A stretch of 64,000 nucleotides of DNA from Protopterus annectens (Eukaryota > Chordata > Ceratodontiformes > Protopteridae): contig NC_056725.1 of NCBI RefSeq assembly GCF_019279795.1, positions 1,748,034,126-1,748,098,125 of the forward strand, given 5' to 3'. Position numbers and translations under genes: made by a program. This document shows, piece after piece, positions 58,876-64,000 of this stretch (the first letter of the stretch is position 1; each line of letters opens with the position of its first letter). The notes beneath the pieces are model-generated. The model saw nothing but the letters and a program-made list of their open reading frames with translations. It had not been told where the DNA came from and made no database searches.

Positions 58876-58950
58876 GTCTTTCTGATGTGGTTCTTAGGAG
58901 TCGCAATGGGTGTGATTTATAACTGTAGTTACTTAATTTACTAAAAGCTG
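58876..58950 (+). pseudogene. Continuation of the interrupted reverse transcriptase remnant
   Basis: In frame with the 53282-53355 segment once DIRS copy 4 is removed. Reads VFLMWFLGVA, matching the FLG motif that follows the catalytic box in retroelement RTs. The match fades by about 58950. Confidence 0.5.
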
Positions 58951-60030
58951 TCATAGGCTCTGTCCTAAGACTTTCTGCATCAAGAGCAACACTTGAAAAT
59001 TCAAAATATGATGATGGATTTCTCTCAGTAATAAGCAGGGTTCCTTAGTCATGTTAGGGTTTTCATTGTGTAATTTCTTCTCTACCTCTACTCATCTAAT
59101 GAATCAACTAAATAACTGTTCATAGTTTGCTTTTATGTTGATGTAGGTTATTATTAGTTGTCTAATAGAAACTTAACTCTGCCTAAAAACTTAGCCGGGA
59201 TTGGTCAAAGGTTTGTATAATGCACAGAGTTGTTAGCTGTTCTTTCAGTGTTTGGTTATTAGTTACTAGCGCCAGTACAATATAAGGCTGCCTTTCTCAG
59301 TTTCCCTCCTTCACATATTTACCCTTTGTAAACACTTCATCTTGGCATTTGTATAAACCTTGCATGAATTCAATTGGTACTGTAGCAAGGTTGGAGTGAA
59401 GAGGACATCTGCACCAAATGCTGAGTGTATTTTTTTTTATGTTTGACAACTTATGAACTGTCAGGTAAATGACCACATATTAGATGGGCTTGTCAGTTAT
59501 CTTTCATTCTGTCATGTTTTTTTTTTTGTGGAAGTAGTTAAACTGCTTGAAAGCAGAATAATTTCTCAACTCTCTGTAAGTAATTGATTAATGATAGCTT
59601 ATTATCAGTTTATAAGCTGTTATTAAGTGGCCATTGTTGTGATAACTTACAGACAGAGAGGGGAACCAGATGGCTGTGTTGTGCAAAGTACCAGCTTCCA
59701 TTGTGGCTCCCTACCCTTTGTTTAACGTAGGCTTCTTTGTATGTATACTGTATGTATGTATATATGTGTGTTATTCATTCTGCCAAATCTGCACTTGTTT
59801 AACAGAGTTAATGGCTGAGAAATGACTGTACTTCATTGATTATTGCAGATTACAAAAGAAAGATGGGCAAGTGCGTGTGGGAATGCATATTTTGGTTTAA
59901 GAATCTAATGCTGAAACTTTCAGATCTGCCAAATGTTTCAGCATTAGGGGGTGGGAGTGTGTGTGAGTGAGTGAGAGTGAGTCTCTGGAGGGTAGAGTTA
60001 CAGTAAGAGCTAGGTAAGAGGATAGATTTA
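58950..60030. other. Unassigned sequence right of DIRS copy 4
   Basis: AT-rich, with no gene or repeat recognised. Confidence 0.4.
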
Positions 60031-60032
60031 GT

Positions 60033-60133
<101 letters not shown>

Positions 60134-60366
60134 CTTGCATAGTCACAGTGTTAAGGAAAGGGTTTTTCTTAAGTAAGGTTTAGGGGCTGGGTTTGGGAAT
60201 AGGGTTAGGTTAGCACACATTAGTAAGGTGGTGTGGGGGGCAAAGACCCACACCCCAAATCTTTCATAATGCATGCCAACCCAGCACTGAGGAGTTGACA
60301 TGCATGATGTGAAGGTAGAACATGTTTACGTGTTATGTCTGTGCTGCACTTCTGTGAAACAGTCAT

Positions 60367-60783
60367 TTATACACACTGGCTGAATTTGGCCTCATTGACA
60401 TATTGATCCTGCATACCTGAGAAAGAACTTGTAGTCTGTCTGAAAATAAGTTCTAGCAGCTTGTTTGAATTAAATTTCAGTTTAATCAAAGTTTTCATTT
60501 TAAATTTTACAGTTGAACATTCCTGCAGTTTCCTGCCACTGTACAGTTTAATTGCTAGTTTAGTACCTTTGTGTTTATATCCTCTGCTGAGATCTCCATT
60601 GTAGTTTTTTTGCAATGTTTCAAGGATATGGTTCATATTTTCCAGCACAGTAACCCGAGTACAAGTCATAGCATTTTTTCTTCCTTTAAGATGGCTTGTT
60701 TTCATTAAGCACAGGAAAGAATTAGTAGTGGGAAACTGCCCACTATCAGTGACAAGGGTGAACAAATTAGCTTGCGTTTTCAA
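60367..60783 (-). CDS. Unidentified 138-codon minus-strand ORF
   Basis: The longest reading frame outside the repeats recognised in the right 5 kb. The predicted product is basic and Lys/Asn/Leu-rich, has no signal peptide, membrane segment or motif I can name, and is ATG-started. It could be chance, part of an old transposon, or a host exon. The sequence alone does not decide. Confidence 0.12.
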   Translation of the reverse strand: MKTQANLFTLVTDSGQFPTTNSFLCLMKTSHLKGRKNAMTCTRVTVLENMNHILETLQKNYNGDLSRGYKHKGTKLAIKLYSGRKLQECSTVKFKMKTLIKLKFNSNKLLELIFRQTTSSFSGMQDQYVNEAKFSQCV

Positions 60784-61264
60784 GTCACTTGGGACTTATT
60801 CTTTCAAACATCCAGGTTGCACAGGCAGCACCACGGAGGTACGTGCAGACAGCTTACAGTATAAAGTGTTGCAAAAGTGCATACTCTTTGCCACAGAGAG
60901 ACTTAAAAACTAGTAAAACAGGTACAGAAGTGATGCTGCAGTGTCTTCTACCAAAACAGACGCTGCTGTAAACAAAGGAAGTAACTGCAGACTTAACAGC
61001 CTTTGTAGGCAGCATATTCTTCCAAGGATAAACAGCCAGCTGTAGTCTGAGGTCGACTGTCAACCATCAGGTATTTTTGCCCCATTGTCTTCCTTTGCCA
61101 AGTCTCTGTCCCACTTTACAGAGAGTGCTGTAATAATCCTAATGTACCAGCTAGGACTGCATGTAGTAGGAAATTTCTCAGAGTTTGTCTCAGCTTGAAA
61201 AAATATGATACACTTCTGGTTTCCAGTCATGGCCTTGAAACTTTTACATTCTGCACTTCAGAAG

Positions 61265-61310
61265 GCAAATGTTCTACTTAAGAAACTGCAAATGTTCTAC
61301 TTAAGAAACT
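61265..61310 (+). repeat. Perfect 23-bp tandem duplication
   Basis: Two identical 23-base units (61265-61287 and 61288-61310), each starting GCAAATGTTC, so a very recent slippage or repair event. Confidence 0.95.
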
Positions 61311-61374
61311 GCAGTCACTTTCTGTCTTGTGGAAAGAGAAGAGCTCTCCCCTGGACCTCATTGACTTTATTTAG

Positions 61375-61440
61375 ATGTCAGTGGAGAGAGAAATCCATTG
61401 AAATTCCCTGACTGGGAATTGAATCCAGGCCATGGCTACT
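61375..61440 (-). repeat. Partial tRNA-derived SINE
   Basis: On the minus strand it carries the 3' half of a tRNA-Glu-like sequence (CCTGGATTCAATTCCCAG, TCAGGGA) followed by a tail reading TTTCAATGGATTT and CTCTCCACTGAC. The same tail follows the tRNA-Glu-like unit at 62616-62686, so both belong to one family. Confidence 0.7.
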
Positions 61441-62454
61441 AGCCTGATAGGGGTATACAGGTGCACTTGTTGGTGACTCCTTGGCTCCAGAAAGAACAGG
61501 ATTTGTTGATGGGATTAACGTGGAATGTAACCTTGCACATTCTCTAGGTTAAGCCAGCTCTTTAAGTCTGACCAGAAGACTGACAACTGCCTGTGAGTAT
61601 ATCTGTTTCATTTATAAATACACTTTAAGAATGATGTTATTATTTGAATGTCTACAGTTATAGTGACTCCCCTCACACAGCTGTAAGTGGTATCCAAGTT
61701 GTCCTTTATTTCTTTCATCTCCATGTTTTATTTTGGGGGAAGGATATAAGGAAATGAGAATCTTTGTCTGTTGCTGGCTAAGGCTTTCTCTAAAGAAGGC
61801 ACACAAGATAAGGGACCACAGCCACTTTCATGGGGCTGTACTTGTGTCTCTTTGGAGGTTTTTGATACTGTTGTTGTTTTTTAAAGAAAATCTGTTTGGG
61901 ATTCTCAACTGTTAATGTAGACAGCCTTTGAAGCTGGAAACAACAGATACAAATATTCACCAAATCTGCAAGAAGGCGTTCTATAGTGGGTGATTCCTCT
62001 CGCCTTCTGCCTCTGCTGATGTATTGTTTGTGTCATTGAAAATTTCCCCTTCCATGTAAGGAGTCACTATCAAGTTGTGTTGAGGAAAGGGCTGGCTGCA
62101 CCATTCAGGCCTGTTAAGAGGTGTTAGATTGTGCTGGGGTGAGGTGTGCAACCCCCTGAACAGTGGAGCAAGAGAATGAAATAATCTTGCAATGTGAGTG
62201 AGTTCTCAGAAGATGGAGTTCCAGCAAATAAGGTTTTTCTTGCAGATATCTGATGTGCTGGTTACTTTCTTATTTGTAAAATATACATGACAGTCTACAT
62301 GTTTTAGCGCCAGTGTGTTCAACTCCAGTCTGTTGCTTTAAGGCTAGTTTCAACTTTATATGGCAACACTGGCTGCATAAACATTGTAGTGCAGATGAAT
62401 TTTGGGCTTGTGTATAAGTACGTCTAGTTCTCACTTAGGTTCTTTAAAAGTAAT

Positions 62455-62686
62455 ACTTAGGTTCATAAGCAAGTAATAAGCTAACTGCCCTTATGGGCCA
62501 TTTAAAGCCTAGACAATCTCCCTTCCAATGAAACAATCAGACCCTGTACCTTATGTCCGTGAGGTAAATACCTTAGTCATTATGCTGGTCAGTGGAGAGA
62601 AAAATCCATTGAAATTCCCTGACTGGGAATTTAACCCAGGCCACGGCAGTGAGAGCACCAAATCCTAACCACTAGACCACCAGGGA
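62455..62686 (-). repeat. Compound SINE: tRNA-Glu-like head plus a second tRNA-like unit
   Basis: On the minus strand the order is: tRNA-Glu-like unit (62686-62616); the 29-base linker also seen at 61375; then a second unit with an A-box-like AATGACTAAGG, a decayed B box and the tail ending ATGAACCTA. The second unit is the same family as the SINE in DIRS copies 2 and 3. This may be a dimeric SINE, or one SINE inserted next to another. Confidence 0.65.
62616..62686 (-). tRNA. tRNA-Glu(CTC)-like sequence, probably a pseudogene or SINE head
   Basis: A 71-base cloverleaf-compatible sequence. The acceptor ends TCCCTG and CAGGGA pair, the A box TGGTCTAGTGG is intact, the anticodon loop holds CTC, and the B box reads GGTTAAATTCC where GGTTCGATTCC is expected. 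Several differences from vertebrate tRNA-Glu are CpG losses. The attached SINE-type tail argues against a working gene. Confidence 0.55.
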
Positions 62687-62689
62687 TCC

Positions 62690-64000
62690 CCAAAATGAAC
62701 ATGGAAAGATTCAAGCACAGCACCCTTGTCACAGGCAGCAACTCATAAAGTCAGAGCTTTACTCTTCAGTATACACATCTTGACTTGCTAATTTCAGCTT
62801 TTTTTGTAGTAAATGCTTCAGAGAAAGGGGCTACTTTTATCTCCCATTTACTTTAAATCAAGGATTATACTATCACTGGTGTATTTTATGAGATCTTGTC
62901 TCACAGCTGTTACAAAGTCATGCACCTTTACACTTGACCTCCACGGCTGGTTCATGTCATCTGATTTAAGTGCCTACTATCACTGATGGCTCTGTCCTTG
63001 GTGGTGTCCCAGCAGCTGATTGCCTGCTGGTTACTTGTGTTACCAGTATAATAAAACAGTTGTTTTGGCTTTGGCCTGGGACATGGCTAAACAGGGTACT
63101 GAGGAGTAGTGTGCCTGCCTGTTTAACACAAATGTTATTGCTTCTTTTCTGGCATAACAGCATTAATTAGAAGCCCCCAGCTGTTTCTGCCTACTATTAG
63201 TTTTTCCTCTACTTTCCAATTAAATCCTTTCAGAATGTTGTACTTTTTTCTTTAATGGCATTATATATTAATGTCAATATGATCCTTGATGCATGTAAAG
63301 CCTGTTATCTGCATGGCAGTTTCAGGGTGCTGTCATTGCAGGAAATTCTGCATCAGAAATTTCTGAGTGAATTTGTTACTGTTTGGTATCTACGTTGGAG
63401 CCAGAGGTGATGCACACACTGCCTGGGAACCCTATGTGCAGTGTATGTACTAATACAGGCAATTTAGTGCAGAGAACTGAGATTGGTGGGCTGTTAAAGA
63501 GTTTAATTTTGTAGTTGTGTATATGATTCATTCAGTCTCCTTTTAACTAGTGTGCCCTTCAGTGACTCATTGAAACATACAGTACTTGCTGAGGTGTAAG
63601 CATCTGGTTGTGTGCGCATTGCTTCTAGGTTATGGTCACTTTTGATGTGCATCCCGACCTTGTGCACAAATGGAAAAAGGGGGGATGTGGATTGATGGAA
63701 AGAGGCACATGTGTTTTATGGGTTTAGCCAAGTAAAAAAAACAATAATAAAATACAAGTAGTTTGTGTCCAGGTTTAAAAAGCAACATATGGGATGAGCC
63801 CGTTAATCTTCACTTACCTACTAGTGGTAGTGGGTATACCAGTTGACAAATGAATAATTAGTTCCCAGATTATCAGTAACTCCTTGCAGATATTTTGACA
63901 GCTTTACAGTGACCTGAGATACCTGAGAAGGGTTTAGTGCAGTGCAACAGGACTAGGTCATTAATGTAAAGTACATGATAAAAGAACGTGCAAAATGAGT
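62690..64000. other. Unassigned right end of the window
   Basis: No gene, RNA or repeat was recognised. Confidence 0.4.

Noticed and set aside
62616-62686. Functional tRNA-Glu gene
   Set aside because: The B box has lost its CG, several CpG positions are decayed, and a SINE-type tail follows directly.

Overview
The window looks like repeat-dense vertebrate nuclear DNA. The signs are DIRS-type tyrosine-recombinase retrotransposons, PIF/Harbinger DNA-transposon remnants, CR1/L2-like LINE fragments, tRNA-derived SINEs, long dinucleotide microsatellites, and sequence that is mostly CpG-poor with visible CpG-to-TpG decay. DIRS abundance suggests an amphibian (caecilian or salamander), with reptile, lungfish or ray-finned fish as alternatives; the species is an inference. 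I recognised no host protein-coding gene.

Layout. (1) 276-5847: DIRS copy 1, broken by frameshifts and stops. (2) About 6.5-16.7 kb: a PIF/Harbinger transposon with a decayed transposase on + (6804-7700) and a Myb/SANT-like gene on - (10245-16408). DIRS copy 2 (10341-16049) is inserted in the Myb-like gene. (3) 10060-28663 and 28664-47282: a head-to-tail duplication of about 18.6 kb. It carries the right half of the Harbinger element, the DIRS insertion (copies 2 and 3), a second Myb/SANT-like fragment, a tRNA-derived SINE with a 19-bp target-site duplication, three LINE reverse-transcriptase fragments, a degenerate tandem array and microsatellites. The junctions share the 4-base microhomology TCCA. 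(4) 47283-52380: no recognisable gene. (5) 52385-53355: a LINE endonuclease remnant, then a reverse-transcriptase remnant from another retroelement. DIRS copy 4 (53356-58875), the best preserved, interrupts that remnant. (6) 58.9-64 kb: no recognised gene, a (GT)n tract and tRNA-derived SINE pieces.

How the DIRS parts work together. Each copy has inverted terminal repeats; gag, reverse transcriptase/RNase H and tyrosine recombinase in that order; and an internal complementary region (ICR) near the 3' end. One half of the ICR is the reverse complement of the left terminus and the other half of the right terminus, as expected for an element that replicates through a circle and integrates by tyrosine recombinase. 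The TIRs carry a CRE-like TGACGTCA just upstream of a TATA box, so promoters may face inward from both ends. Every copy has inactivating lesions.

The most informative observations are the microhomology-bounded duplication, with a caveat about false duplication in the assembly, and two DIRS insertions whose conceptual removal rejoins a reading frame across the site. The latter fixes the element ends and shows insertion without a target-site duplication.
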